Part shown: positions 16,795-24,597 of the stretch, piece after piece
Numbering within the stretch: the first letter of the stretch is position 1
Layout of the letters: each line of letters begins with the position of its first letter
Assembly: GCF_000177675.1 (NCBI RefSeq)
Contig: NZ_ADGX01000005.1
Coordinates: forward strand, 1-64,000
Reading direction: 5' to 3'
Length of the DNA: 64,000 nucleotides
DNA from: Parafrankia sp. EUN1f
GTDB lineage: Bacteria; Actinomycetota; Actinomycetes; Frankiales; Frankiaceae
The notes under the pieces: model-generated
Database searches by the model: none
The model's input: the letters and a program-made list of their open reading frames with translations, nothing else
What the model was told of the DNA's origin: nothing
Position numbers and translations under genes: made by a program

Positions 16795-17796
16795 CTAGGG
16801 CCTCCGGCGACGGCTGCGGCCGTCGGGCCGGCGACTCTGGGGAGGCCTCGTCCGCCGCGCGCCTGGCCGGCTCCCACCGGCGCCGCCGCCACTGGCTCCG
16901 CCGCCGCCGCCGTCGCTGGCACTGCCACCGGCACTGCCGCTGTCGGCGCGCCGCCGCCGCCGTCCCGTGGCCTGTTGGAACTGCTGCCAGCGCGCCGCCT
17001 GATGTGAGGCCGGCGCGATCGGGACCGGATCGGGCCCGGGCTCGGGCCACCGCCACTCGCATCCGAACCGGGGGGCCGGGATGTCACGGCCGCCCTCGCC
17101 GCGGTCGGTGATCCGCCCCTGCTCCAGGAAGGCGATGCGATGCGAGATGCGGCGCACCGCGGCGAGATCGGGGGAGAAGAAGACGTAGGCGGTCCCGGTG
17201 GATTCCTGGACCTCCATGAGCAGTTCGAGCACGGCGTGCCCGGCCCGCGGGTCGAGGGCCGAGAGCGGGTCATCGCAGATGATCAGCTCCGGCGAGAGCG
17301 TGAGGGCGCGGGCGATCGCGATGCGCTGGCGTTGGTCGCCGCTGAGCTCGCCGGGTAACCGCTGGCCGGCCCCGGCCGGGACGCCGACCTGGTTGAGCAG
17401 CTCCCGGACCCGCCGGGCCGCCGCGCCGGCCGGCACATGCTCGGCACGAAGCGGTTCGGTGAGCGCCGCCTCGACCGTGGAGGCGGGGTCGAGCGAGCCG
17501 TGCGCATCCCGGAACACCGCCTGGATCTTCTCGTCGAGGCGGCGCCGCTGGGGGTGCGAGAGCGCCACGATGTCCCGGCCCTTGAAGCGGATGGAGCCGG
17601 AGGCGACCGGGGCCTGCCCGAGCACGGCGCGGCCGAGTGTGGTCTTGCCAGCTCCGTGGCCGCCGACGATCCCGAGGCATTCGCCTGGCTGGACCGTGAT
17701 CGAGACGCCCCGCAGCACCGCTGCTGCCGGGCCGTCGCGATGGTCTTCGGCCGGGTACTCGACGACGAGGTCTTCGATCTCGAGCAGTGCGCTCAT
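16795..17796 (-). CDS. Orphan oligopeptide-type ABC ATPase with degenerate catalytic motifs
   Basis: 333 aa from the ATG at 17796 (MSALLEIEDL). By overall sequence it is of the DppF/OppF type. Walker A is intact (GGHGAGKTT, K51). The other ATPase residues are altered: the Q-loop reads VFRDAHGSLDP (R96 instead of Gln), the signature LSGDQRQR (D154 instead of Gly), Walker B ends CDDP (D176 instead of the catalytic Glu) and the H-loop reads FFSPDL (P209 instead of His). Residues after about 250 form a Gly/Ser- then Arg-rich tail (TGRRRRRADSG...SRRRRP). No permease or binding-protein gene is adjacent. It probably binds ATP but hydrolyses it poorly if at all, so a regulatory or decaying role is possible. 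Confidence 0.85.
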   Translation of the reverse strand: MSALLEIEDLVVEYPAEDHRDGPAAAVLRGVSITVQPGECLGIVGGHGAGKTTLGRAVLGQAPVASGSIRFKGRDIVALSHPQRRRLDEKIQAVFRDAHGSLDPASTVEAALTEPLRAEHVPAGAAARRVRELLNQVGVPAGAGQRLPGELSGDQRQRIAIARALTLSPELIICDDPLSALDPRAGHAVLELLMEVQESTGTAYVFFSPDLAAVRRISHRIAFLEQGRITDRGEGGRDIPAPRFGCEWRWPEPGPDPVPIAPASHQAARWQQFQQATGRRRRRADSGSAGGSASDGGGGGASGGGAGGSRPGARRTRPPQSRRPDGRSRRRRP

Positions 17797-17901
17797 CCTT
17801 CGGCCTTTCAAGGACGTGGGTCCGCGACTGTCGTGGTGGTCTGTCGGGCATGCTGGTGGCCGGTGCCACAGTGGTGCCCGGAGGCTTCGCCGGGATGATG
17901 C

Positions 17902-17929
17902 CTACTTTTTCCCGTCCGGGAAAAAGTAG
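17902..17929. promoter_or_regulatory. 28-bp perfect dyad, probable operator
   Basis: Arms CTACTTTTTCCCG (17902-17914) and CGGGAAAAAGTAG (17917-17929) flank a 2-nt centre. It lies 106 bp upstream of the orphan ABC gene start. Size and symmetry suit a TetR-type regulator, and the nearest candidate is the TetR gene at 15985-16724. It is too long and too centred to look like an ordinary terminator, but a terminator function cannot be excluded. Confidence 0.6.
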
Positions 17930-17965
17930 AGTACCGGTCGTCGAGGGTCAAGCCCGTCCAGAAAC

Positions 17966-18003
17966 GACGATCGCCGCGGCTGGGTGCAGCCGCGGCGATC
18001 GTC
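17966..18003 (-). terminator. Strong 17-bp hairpin terminator after the SDR gene
   Basis: Arms GACGATCGCCGCGGCTG (17966-17982) and CAGCCGCGGCGATCGTC (17987-18003), perfectly paired around GGTG, 28 nt past the SDR stop. It ends the acyl-CoA dehydrogenase/phosphotransferase/SDR operon. Confidence 0.8.
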
Positions 18004-18030
18004 GGGTGCCCCTCCCCAGGGGCGTCGTGC

Positions 18031-18798
18031 TCAGTGGCCGGACATGCCTCCGTCGACCGCGAGGGTCGTTCCGGTGATGTAGGAGGCGCCCGGCCCGGCC
18101 AGGAAGACCACGGCCGCGTCCAGCTCGCGCTGCTCACCGAGACGGCCCAGCGGGGTCGTGTTCGTGATGAACCTCATCAGCTGGTCCCGGGGGATCTCGT
18201 CCGTCATGTCGCTGGCGAAGTAGCCGGGGGCGATGGCGTTGACCCGGATGCCGCGGCGGCCCGACCACTGCTGGGACAGGTCGCGGGTCAGCCCGATCAG
18301 CCCGGCCTTGCTCGCCGAGTAGGCCGCCTGCGGTGCGTACGACTTGACCAGGCCGAGAACACTCGCGATGTTGACGATGCTCGACCCCGGCTGCATGACC
18401 CGGGCGCAGGCCTGTGCCGCCCAGTAGGCGCCGTTGAGGTTGATGTCGAGCACCCGGCGGAACTCGTCGGGCTGCTCGCGCAGGGCCGGCACCGCGGTAC
18501 CGAGGCCGGCGTTGTTGATCAGGATGTCGATCCGGCCGAACTCGGCCATCGCGGCGTCGGCCAGCGCGGTGCACTGCTCGGGGCTGGACACGTCGGTGGC
18601 GACGGTGAGCGCCCGCCGGCCGGTCTCCCGCACCGACTTCGCCACCACCTCCAGCCGGTCGGCGCGGCGGGCGGCGAGCACGATGTCGGCGCCGGCCTCG
18701 GCCAGCGCCCGGGCGAACCCGGCCCCCAGACCGGAGCTCGCGCCGGTGACCACGGCCACCCGGCCATCCAGCCGGAACAGATCAAGAATCTCGCTCAT
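18031..18798 (-). CDS. Short-chain dehydrogenase/reductase (classical SDR)
   Basis: 255 aa, the usual classical SDR length. N-terminal cofactor loop TGASSGLGAGFARA, NNAGLG structural motif, catalytic Ser in IASVLGL, Tyr-Lys in YSASK, and the C-terminal TGTTLAVDGGMSGH typical of 3-oxoacyl-ACP-reductase-like and 3-hydroxyacyl-CoA-dehydrogenase-like members. An Arg (AARRADR) after beta-2 favours NADPH, although SDRs of this group vary. It is the last gene of an operon with the phosphotransferase (6-nt gap) and the acyl-CoA dehydrogenase, so it probably oxidises or reduces a CoA-bound intermediate in that pathway. Confidence 0.92.
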   Translation of the reverse strand: MSEILDLFRLDGRVAVVTGASSGLGAGFARALAEAGADIVLAARRADRLEVVAKSVRETGRRALTVATDVSSPEQCTALADAAMAEFGRIDILINNAGLGTAVPALREQPDEFRRVLDINLNGAYWAAQACARVMQPGSSIVNIASVLGLVKSYAPQAAYSASKAGLIGLTRDLSQQWSGRRGIRVNAIAPGYFASDMTDEIPRDQLMRFITNTTPLGRLGEQRELDAAVVFLAGPGASYITGTTLAVDGGMSGH

Positions 18799-18804
18799 CG
18801 CTCT

Positions 18805-19836
18805 CTATCGCCTCTCCAGATTTCCGCTCAGGGCCCGCAGCCCGGCGGCGGCCAGCGGGGCCGTGGCCGCACCGGCGCCCTCGAAGCCGTCACCCCGGGT
18901 CACCCCGGCCAGGAACCGCGCGTAGATACCCTCGGCGATCACGGCCACCTTGAAGTAGCCCAGCGCAAGATAGAACGGGAAGTCGCTCAGATCACGGCCG
19001 GTCGTCTCGGCGTACCGGCGCGCGGTCGCCTCGGTGCCGGGCAGCCGCGGGCTCGTCGACGCCGCCGACCCGGCCAGCACGTGGGCGAAGGCCGGATCCG
19101 AATAGACGATGTGCACGCCCAGGTCGGCGAGCGGGTCGCCGAGCGTGGACATCTCCCAGTCGACGACCGCCCGGATGGTCCCGGGGTCCTCCGGTGCCAG
19201 GATCACGTTGTCGATGCGGAAGTCGCCGTGCACGATCGACGCGTCGCCCTCGGCCGGCTGGGCCGCGGCGAGCCCGGCGTGCAGGGCGTCGATGTCGGGC
19301 AGGTCCCGGGTGTGCACCCGCTGCCACTGGTCGTACCACCGCCGGATCTGGCGGCCCACATAGCCCTGCGGGCGGCCGAAGTCGCCGAGCCCGACCTTCT
19401 CCGGTGCGAGGGCGTGCAGCCGGGCCAGGACGTCCACCAGCGCGTGCGCGCAGCGGTCGATGTCGTCCTGCGCCAGCGCGTGCAACTGCTCCTCGGTGCG
19501 GATGACCGGGCCGGCCACATGCTCGACCAGCGAGAACGGAGCACCGATCACCGCGCCGGAGTCGTGGGCGATCGCCCGCGCCACCGGCACCTCACTGCCG
19601 GAGAGGGCCTCGACCACCCGATGCTCGCGCAGCACGTCGTGCGCCGACGGGGTGAGTCCGCCCAGCGGCGGACGGCGCAGCACCCACCGGCCCTGTCCGT
19701 CCGTCAGCAGATAGGTCAGGTTCGACCGGCCGCCCGCGAGCAGGGTGGCGGTGAGCCCGCCTGCGAATCCGGGTACCCGCTCGGCGAAGAACCGCTCGAG
19801 CGCAGGCAGGTCCAGGCCTTCGATCGGGGTGCTCAC
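18805..19836 (-). CDS. Phosphotransferase-family protein (ACAD10/11-type APH domain)
   Basis: 343 aa from GTG 19836, overlapping the dehydrogenase stop by GTGA. Aminoglycoside-phosphotransferase/choline-kinase fold: GGRSNLTYLL loop, Brenner motif VHGDFRIDNVI with catalytic Asp and metal-binding Asn, and DWEMSTLGDPLADLG. In mammals the same domain is fused to an acyl-CoA dehydrogenase (ACAD10/11), where it phosphorylates 4-hydroxyacyl-CoAs so that they can be isomerised for beta-oxidation. Here the kinase-like gene is immediately followed in the operon by an SDR and preceded by an ACAD. It therefore probably acts on a hydroxyacyl-CoA rather than on an antibiotic. Confidence 0.9.
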   Translation of the reverse strand: MSTPIEGLDLPALERFFAERVPGFAGGLTATLLAGGRSNLTYLLTDGQGRWVLRRPPLGGLTPSAHDVLREHRVVEALSGSEVPVARAIAHDSGAVIGAPFSLVEHVAGPVIRTEEQLHALAQDDIDRCAHALVDVLARLHALAPEKVGLGDFGRPQGYVGRQIRRWYDQWQRVHTRDLPDIDALHAGLAAAQPAEGDASIVHGDFRIDNVILAPEDPGTIRAVVDWEMSTLGDPLADLGVHIVYSDPAFAHVLAGSAASTSPRLPGTEATARRYAETTGRDLSDFPFYLALGYFKVAVIAEGIYARFLAGVTRGDGFEGAGAATAPLAAAGLRALSGNLERR

Positions 19837-21086
19837 TGGGCCGGCGCCCCAGCCTGCGCCTCGGCCTGGGTGGCTGCCGTGGCCTGCGCGCCTGCCTCGG
19901 CCTGCGCGGCCGTGTGCCGCCGCAGCGTCCGCCGCGCGATCGCCCAGCGGTGCGTCTCCGAAGGGCCGTCGTAGATGCGGAAGGGGCGTACCTCCCGCAG
20001 GAACCGGCTCAGCGCGATGTCGCCGGAGACACCGAGCGCCCCGCAGATCTGCAGGGAGCGGTCGACGACCCGCCACACCGCCTCGGCGCAGAAGGTCTTG
20101 GCGATCGCGGTGGACTGCCCGGCCGAGCGGCCCTGGTCGAGCTCCCAGCAGGCCTGCAGGATGAGGCCGCGGGACGCGGCGATGTCGATCTCGCTGTCGG
20201 CGATCGCCTGCTGGGTCATGCCGAGGTCGCCGAGGCGGGAGCCGAACAGCTCGCGCTCGGCGGAGCGGCGCACGGCGAGGTCCTGGGCGTGGCGGGCGAT
20301 GCCGAGCCAGCGCATGCAGTGCGTCATCCGGGCCGGGCCGAGCCGGACCTGGGCGTACTGGAAGCCCTGGTCCACCGCGCCGAGGACGGCCTCGTCGGGC
20401 ACCTCGCAGTTCTCGAAGACCATCTCGACGTGCCCGCCGAACAGGCTCTCGTCCAGCGTCTCGATGTGGCGCACGATCTTCATGCCCGGGTTGTCGGCGT
20501 CGACGAGGAACATGGTCGCGCCGCCGGCGTCCCCGGGCGTGCCGGAGGTGCGGGCCATGCAGATCGCGAAGCCGGCGCCGTCGGCGCCGGTGATGAACCA
20601 CTTGTGCCCCTGGATGCGCCAGCCGCCGTCGATCCGCTCCGCGCGGGTGGTCAGGGCCCGGGGGTCCGACCCGGCGCCGGGGGCGGGCTCGGTCATCGCG
20701 AAGCAGGAGCGGATCTCGCCGGTGGCCAGCGGCCGCAGGTAGCGCTCCTTCTGCGCCTCGGTGGCGACCGCCTCCAGCAGGTGCATGTTGCCCTCGTCGG
20801 GGGCGGCGATGTTCAGCGCCAGCGGGCCGAGCAGGGAGTAGCCGGCCTCCTCGAACACCGCGGCCCGGCCGCGCATGTCCAGGCCGTGGCCGCCGTACTC
20901 GGCGCTGACGTGCGGGGCGAACACGCCCGCGGCGCGGGCGGCGTCCTGCAGCTCCCGCCGCAGGGCCTCCGACGGCACCGCGGCACGGTTGCGCTCCTCG
21001 GCCGGGAGCACCACCTCGCGGACGAACTGGGCGGTGCGCCGGGCCAGGTCGGCGACGTGGGGCGGATGGGCGAGATCGACAGCCAT
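19833..21086 (-). CDS. Acyl-CoA dehydrogenase (ACAD10/11-like)
   Basis: 417 aa from the ATG at 21086 (MAVDLAHPPH), with GGAGG 5 nt upstream. ACAD fold with the FAD/substrate signature CFAMTEPAPGAGSDP, the GHKWFITGA stretch and the C-terminal QICGALGVSGDIAL...RIYDGPSETHRWAI. The D-G-P-S-E-T-H segment matches the catalytic-base loop of ACAD10/11-type enzymes. The last ~25 residues are an Ala/Gln/Glu-rich tail (AQAEAGAQATAATQAEAQAG) not needed for the fold. First gene of a three-gene operon with the phosphotransferase and SDR. Two TetR-type dyads in the 617 bp upstream suggest control by the regulator at 24.6 kb. Confidence 0.92.
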   Translation of the reverse strand: MAVDLAHPPHVADLARRTAQFVREVVLPAEERNRAAVPSEALRRELQDAARAAGVFAPHVSAEYGGHGLDMRGRAAVFEEAGYSLLGPLALNIAAPDEGNMHLLEAVATEAQKERYLRPLATGEIRSCFAMTEPAPGAGSDPRALTTRAERIDGGWRIQGHKWFITGADGAGFAICMARTSGTPGDAGGATMFLVDADNPGMKIVRHIETLDESLFGGHVEMVFENCEVPDEAVLGAVDQGFQYAQVRLGPARMTHCMRWLGIARHAQDLAVRRSAERELFGSRLGDLGMTQQAIADSEIDIAASRGLILQACWELDQGRSAGQSTAIAKTFCAEAVWRVVDRSLQICGALGVSGDIALSRFLREVRPFRIYDGPSETHRWAIARRTLRRHTAAQAEAGAQATAATQAEAQAGAPAQ

Positions 21087-21209
21087 CGGACCTCCAGGGT
21101 CTGGTCGGTGGGTAACCCGGCAGGCCTGTCTGGCGGCCGGCCGCCGGTCGGCCGGTCGCCAGACAGGCCGTCGCCATCGCCACCGCGTTCTGGTCGGCGG
21201 GAAGCGTTG

Positions 21210-21225
21210 GCTAACAGCTATTAGC
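21210..21225. promoter_or_regulatory. TetR-type operator A (GCTAACAG/CTATTAGC)
   Basis: 16-bp dyad with one mismatch between arms, 124 bp upstream of the acyl-CoA dehydrogenase start. The same motif recurs at 21308, 24481 and 24569 around the LuxE/LuxC/TetR block. Confidence 0.65.
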
Positions 21226-21307
21226 TGGATCGTAGCGGCGATCTTGTTCCTGTCGCAAGACATGTGAACTGCGAGGTGGGATGACCACTGTGGGCCAGAC
21301 GGATCAG

Positions 21308-21323
21308 GCTACTGGCTGTTAGC
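21308..21323. promoter_or_regulatory. TetR-type operator B (half-conserved)
   Basis: GCTACTGGCTGTTAGC: the right half CTGTTAGC is perfect, the left half has three changes. It lies 98 bp from site A in the divergent promoter region. The rest of 21087-21703 contains no gene. Confidence 0.5.
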
Positions 21324-21703
21324 GAGAGGCCGAGCGGCTCCGCCCGGCCTGGCCAGCTCAGCCCAGCCCGGCCTGGCGCCGCCGAGCGCCCTCGCGTGCC
21401 TGCCGACCCGGCCGTCACGCCAGGAGGCGCGCGGATCCGGTCGCGGCTTGTTACGCTGGGGAATCTCGCGTTGTCGCCCCGGCGGATTTCTTCCGTTAAT
21501 GCGGCCCGGTGATTCGCCCGGATCGCGGTGATGTCGCGGCCGGTGGCGGGGGTGTGGGCCGCGGCCGTTGTCAAGGATCCCGGGGTGTGAACGGCTTCAT
21601 GTGATCGGGCTATTGGATTTCCGGTGCCGGGGTGGCGGGGATTTCGAACCTGGCGAGGATTGGTCGTGCCGAGGTTCACGACCGCATGCAGCGGAGGCCA
21701 ACA

Positions 21704-22894
21704 ATGTTTCCCGCCATTCTCGACCTCACCTCGACACAATTAGCGGCCGCCGAACCCGACGAATACATCCGGGCCCTGATGCGCTGGCATTTCGGGGAGG
21801 AGACCGGCAGCCCCTTCTGGCTGCGCCGGGCCCGGGCGCTGGACTTCGACCCGATCTCCGATGTCCGCACCTACGCGGACCTGTCCCTCTTCCCGAACGT
21901 CGTCGACGAGTTCCGCGAGGTCGCGGTGGAGGACCTGATCCCGCGCGGCCTGCGCGGCGAGGACCGGGCCGTCGCCGGCGTCTTCGAGAGCGGCGGGACG
22001 ACCGGGCCGCCGAAGAGGTTCGTGATGTTCGAGCGCTGGGCCGAGTTCGCGTTGGGCTGGGACGAGTTCCACTACTCCGGCCTCGGAACGGCGAACCTGC
22101 TGGCGGTCGCGCCGAGCGGGCCGCACATGTTCGGCGACTTCGCGCAGCGGCGGGCCCGCCGCCAGGGCGGCCTGAAGTTCACCGTCGACCTCGACCCCCG
22201 CTGGATCAAGCAGCTCATCGGCCGGGGCGCCATGGACGAGGTCGAGCGCTACACCGAGCATCTCGTCGACCAGGCGGCGCACATCATGACGACCCAGTCC
22301 GTCGGCATTCTCGTCACGACCCCGCCGCTGCTCGAACGCATCGCCCGCCGCGAGGAGCTGGTCGAGCGGATTCGCAAGGACGTCCGGTTCATCTGCTGGA
22401 GCGGCGCGCACATGGACGCCGACTCGCGGGACATCTTCCGCCGGGAGATCTTCCCCGGAATCCCGCTCAAGGGCCTGTACGGGAGCACCACCGTCCTCGG
22501 GATGTCGCGTGAGCGCCCGTGGCAGGACGCGGATGGCCTGGACGGCACGAATGGCCCGGACGGCACGGTTGTCCGGGACGGCGCGGTTGTCCCGGACGGC
22601 ACGGTTGTCCGGGACGGCGCGGCGGAGCTGGACTCCCCGGCCGTGTTCGACCCGCCGAGCCCCTACATCACCTTCCAGGTCGTGGATCCCGAGACCCGCG
22701 CCGAGGTCGCGGTCGGCGAACGGGGCCAGGTCGTGATGAACCACCTCACCAAGTACGCGCTCATCCCCAACAACCTCGAACGCGACCTGGCGCGCCGCGT
22801 CGCGCCGCTGCCGGGTGCACTCGGCAGCGCCGTGTCCGATGTGGCCCCTGTGTCGACCTTCGGCAGCCGGACCGTCATCGAGGGGGTCTACTGA
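21704..22894 (+). CDS. LuxE/PaaK-like acyl-protein synthetase (AMP-forming)
   Basis: 396 aa from the ATG at 21704 (MFPAILDLTS), with a GGAGG ribosome site 6 nt upstream. The ATP loop FESGGTTGPPKRFVM is that of the LuxE/phenylacetate-CoA-ligase branch of adenylating enzymes, and the short length fits LuxE. In luminous bacteria LuxE activates a fatty acid and passes it to the LuxC reductase; the next gene here is LuxC-like and overlaps by one base (TGATG), so the pair probably reduces a carboxylate to an aldehyde. An insertion of Asp-Gly-(T/A)-Val-Val repeats (about residues 280-303) lies between the two halves and is coded by an 18-bp tandem repeat. Confidence 0.85.
   Translation: MFPAILDLTSTQLAAAEPDEYIRALMRWHFGEETGSPFWLRRARALDFDPISDVRTYADLSLFPNVVDEFREVAVEDLIPRGLRGEDRAVAGVFESGGTTGPPKRFVMFERWAEFALGWDEFHYSGLGTANLLAVAPSGPHMFGDFAQRRARRQGGLKFTVDLDPRWIKQLIGRGAMDEVERYTEHLVDQAAHIMTTQSVGILVTTPPLLERIARREELVERIRKDVRFICWSGAHMDADSRDIFRREIFPGIPLKGLYGSTTVLGMSRERPWQDADGLDGTNGPDGTVVRDGAVVPDGTVVRDGAAELDSPAVFDPPSPYITFQVVDPETRAEVAVGERGQVVMNHLTKYALIPNNLERDLARRVAPLPGALGSAVSDVAPVSTFGSRTVIEGVY
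22541..22612. repeat. Four 18-bp tandem units inside the LuxE-like gene
   Basis: Units at 22541, 22559, 22577 and 22595, with consensus GACGGCRCGGTTGTCCSG. They keep the frame and encode DGTNGP, DGTVVR, DGAVVP and DGTVVR. Flanking sequence contains decayed partial units. Confidence 0.85.
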
Positions 22895-24309
22895 TGGGAG
22901 CCGTACCCGCCGGCCAGCCGGTGTACATCGACGCGCTCGGCCCCACCGGCACGGAGCCCTTCCGCTCCCGGGAACGCCGGCCCCTGACAACCCTGGCCGG
23001 CGAGCCCGTCGGCGAGATCAGCCAGGTACCGGCGCTGTACGTGCGCCGGGCGATCAGCGCCATGCGCGCCGCCCCGACCACACCGGCCGCCCAGCGGTTC
23101 GCCGCGCTGGAGAAGGCCGCCGACCTGTTCGAGGGCGCCGCGGTGGCGGGGCTCCATCCCGACGACTACGCCCACCTCGTGTCGCGGGCGTCGGGCGTGC
23201 CGCTCGGTGTGGTCCGCGCGTCCATCGCCTGGGTCGCGGACGTCCTGCGGACCCAGCGCCGCACGGTCGAGCTGGCGATGCCACGGGGAGTGGTCGCCGA
23301 CTGGCGTGACCCGGCCACCACGGCGGGCGCGGCGGTCTGGACGCGCCGCGGCGAGGTCTTCGCGGTCCACGCCGCCGGTAACACCCCGGCGGTGCACGGG
23401 CTGTGGCCCGAGGCGCTCGCGCTTGGCTACAAGGTCGCGCTGCGGCCGTCGACCCGCGAGCCGTTCACCGCGTTCCGGCTGGTGAGCGCGCTGCGCGACG
23501 CCGGGATCCCGCCGGCGACGCTGACCCTGCTGCCCACCGACCACACCGTCGCGGACGTCATCATCGCGGAGGCCGACCAGGCGATCGTGTACGGCGGGCA
23601 GGACGTCGTCGCGAAGTACGAGGCGAACCCGCGCGTTCTCACCCAGGGCCCGGGGCGCTCGAAGATCCTCGTCACCGCCGACGTCGACTGGCGTGAGAAG
23701 ATCGACATCATCGCCGGTTCCGTCAGCCATCTCGGCGGCACCGCGTGCACCTGCGCCACCGCCGTCCTCGTCGAGGGCGACCCGGAGCCGCTCGCACGGG
23801 CGCTCGCCGACCGGCTGAGCCTGATCCCCAGCCTGCCACCGGAGCACCCCGACGCGACCCTGACCGTGCAGCCGACCGACGTGTCCGCCGGGATCGACCG
23901 CTACCTGCACACTGTCGCCGGGGACGCCCGGGCGCTGCTCGGCGGCGCCACGATCGTGGACGAGCTTCCGTCCGGTGGCTCGGTCCTGCGGCCGGCGGTG
24001 CACCTCGTCGCCTCGAGCACGGCCCCGCAGCTGGGCGTCGAGCTGCCGTTCCCGTGCGTCTGGGTCGGGCCCTGGCACGAGTGGGACGGCATCGCCCCGC
24101 TGCGCGACTCCCTCGTACTCACCGCGATGACGACGCGGGAGAAGCTCATCGAAGCGCTGCTGAACGAGCCCTCGATCACGAACCTCTACCTCGGCGACAA
24201 TCCCACGACGTGGCTGCGCCCGGGAATCCCGCACGACGGCTACCTCGGGGAGTTCCTCATGCGCACCAAGGCGATGATCCGCTCCGTGCCGGCGGTCGGC
24301 AGTCCGTGA
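22894..24309 (+). CDS. LuxC-like acyl-CoA/acyl-protein reductase (aldehyde dehydrogenase superfamily)
   Basis: 471 aa from the ATG at 22894, which overlaps the previous stop. The aldehyde-dehydrogenase fold is visible: AVHAAGNTPAVHGLWPEALA, the YGGQDVVAKYEA nucleotide-site region, and a probable catalytic Cys in GGTACTCATAVLVEG. LuxC enzymes accept an acyl group on this Cys and reduce it with NADPH to a fatty aldehyde. Paired with the LuxE-like ligase, the likely product is an aldehyde for further reduction, wax or alkane chemistry, or signalling; no luciferase genes luxAB are adjacent. A CoA-acylating aldehyde dehydrogenase working in the degradative direction is an alternative. Confidence 0.85.
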   Translation: MGAVPAGQPVYIDALGPTGTEPFRSRERRPLTTLAGEPVGEISQVPALYVRRAISAMRAAPTTPAAQRFAALEKAADLFEGAAVAGLHPDDYAHLVSRASGVPLGVVRASIAWVADVLRTQRRTVELAMPRGVVADWRDPATTAGAAVWTRRGEVFAVHAAGNTPAVHGLWPEALALGYKVALRPSTREPFTAFRLVSALRDAGIPPATLTLLPTDHTVADVIIAEADQAIVYGGQDVVAKYEANPRVLTQGPGRSKILVTADVDWREKIDIIAGSVSHLGGTACTCATAVLVEGDPEPLARALADRLSLIPSLPPEHPDATLTVQPTDVSAGIDRYLHTVAGDARALLGGATIVDELPSGGSVLRPAVHLVASSTAPQLGVELPFPCVWVGPWHEWDGIAPLRDSLVLTAMTTREKLIEALLNEPSITNLYLGDNPTTWLRPGIPHDGYLGEFLMRTKAMIRSVPAVGSP

Positions 24310-24480
24310 GCGAGGCGGGCCGGTGGTTTCCGGCGGCCGCGGGACTCCGCGACGTCGCCCCCACCGGCCCGCTCCGCCGTACCCACCGGGCCCGCTCTTC
24401 GGCCCGCCTCGGCCGGCGCACCTCAACCGGCCCGCCTCGCCGGGACGCATCCGTCGCCGGGCCACCGCATCGGCCGTTCC

Positions 24481-24496
24481 GCTAACGGCTGTTAGT
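24481..24496. promoter_or_regulatory. TetR-type operator C (GCTAACGG/CTGTTAGT)
   Basis: Dyad of the same family as the sites at 21210 and 24569, 102 bp upstream of the TetR start. The 288-bp gap between the LuxC-like gene and the TetR gene holds no other feature. Confidence 0.6.
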
Positions 24497-24568
24497 CCCG
24501 CCAGTGGACACTTCCATCCTGGCCGCAGGGAACTCGCGTATCATCCGGCTGAGTCGCTGCCGAGATCG

Positions 24569-24584
24569 GCTATCAGTTGTTAGC
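24569..24584. promoter_or_regulatory. TetR-type operator D (GCTATCAG/TTGTTAGC), autoregulatory position
   Basis: Ends 13 nt before the TetR start codon and just 5' of its ribosome site, where bound repressor would block transcription or initiation. Same motif as the other three sites. Confidence 0.65.
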
Positions 24585-24597
24585 TAGCGGGGGAGAT

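Noticed and set aside
18805-19836. Aminoglycoside resistance kinase
   Set aside because: APH fold, but in an operon with an ACAD and SDR and with ACAD10/11-type motifs.
18034-19974. 646-codon open frame on the + strand
   Set aside because: Antisense to SDR and phosphotransferase genes, whose motifs are unmistakable.
18805-21183. 792-codon frame suggesting an ACAD-phosphotransferase fusion
   Set aside because: Its first half is an out-of-frame reading of the dehydrogenase; the true genes are separate with a GTGA overlap.
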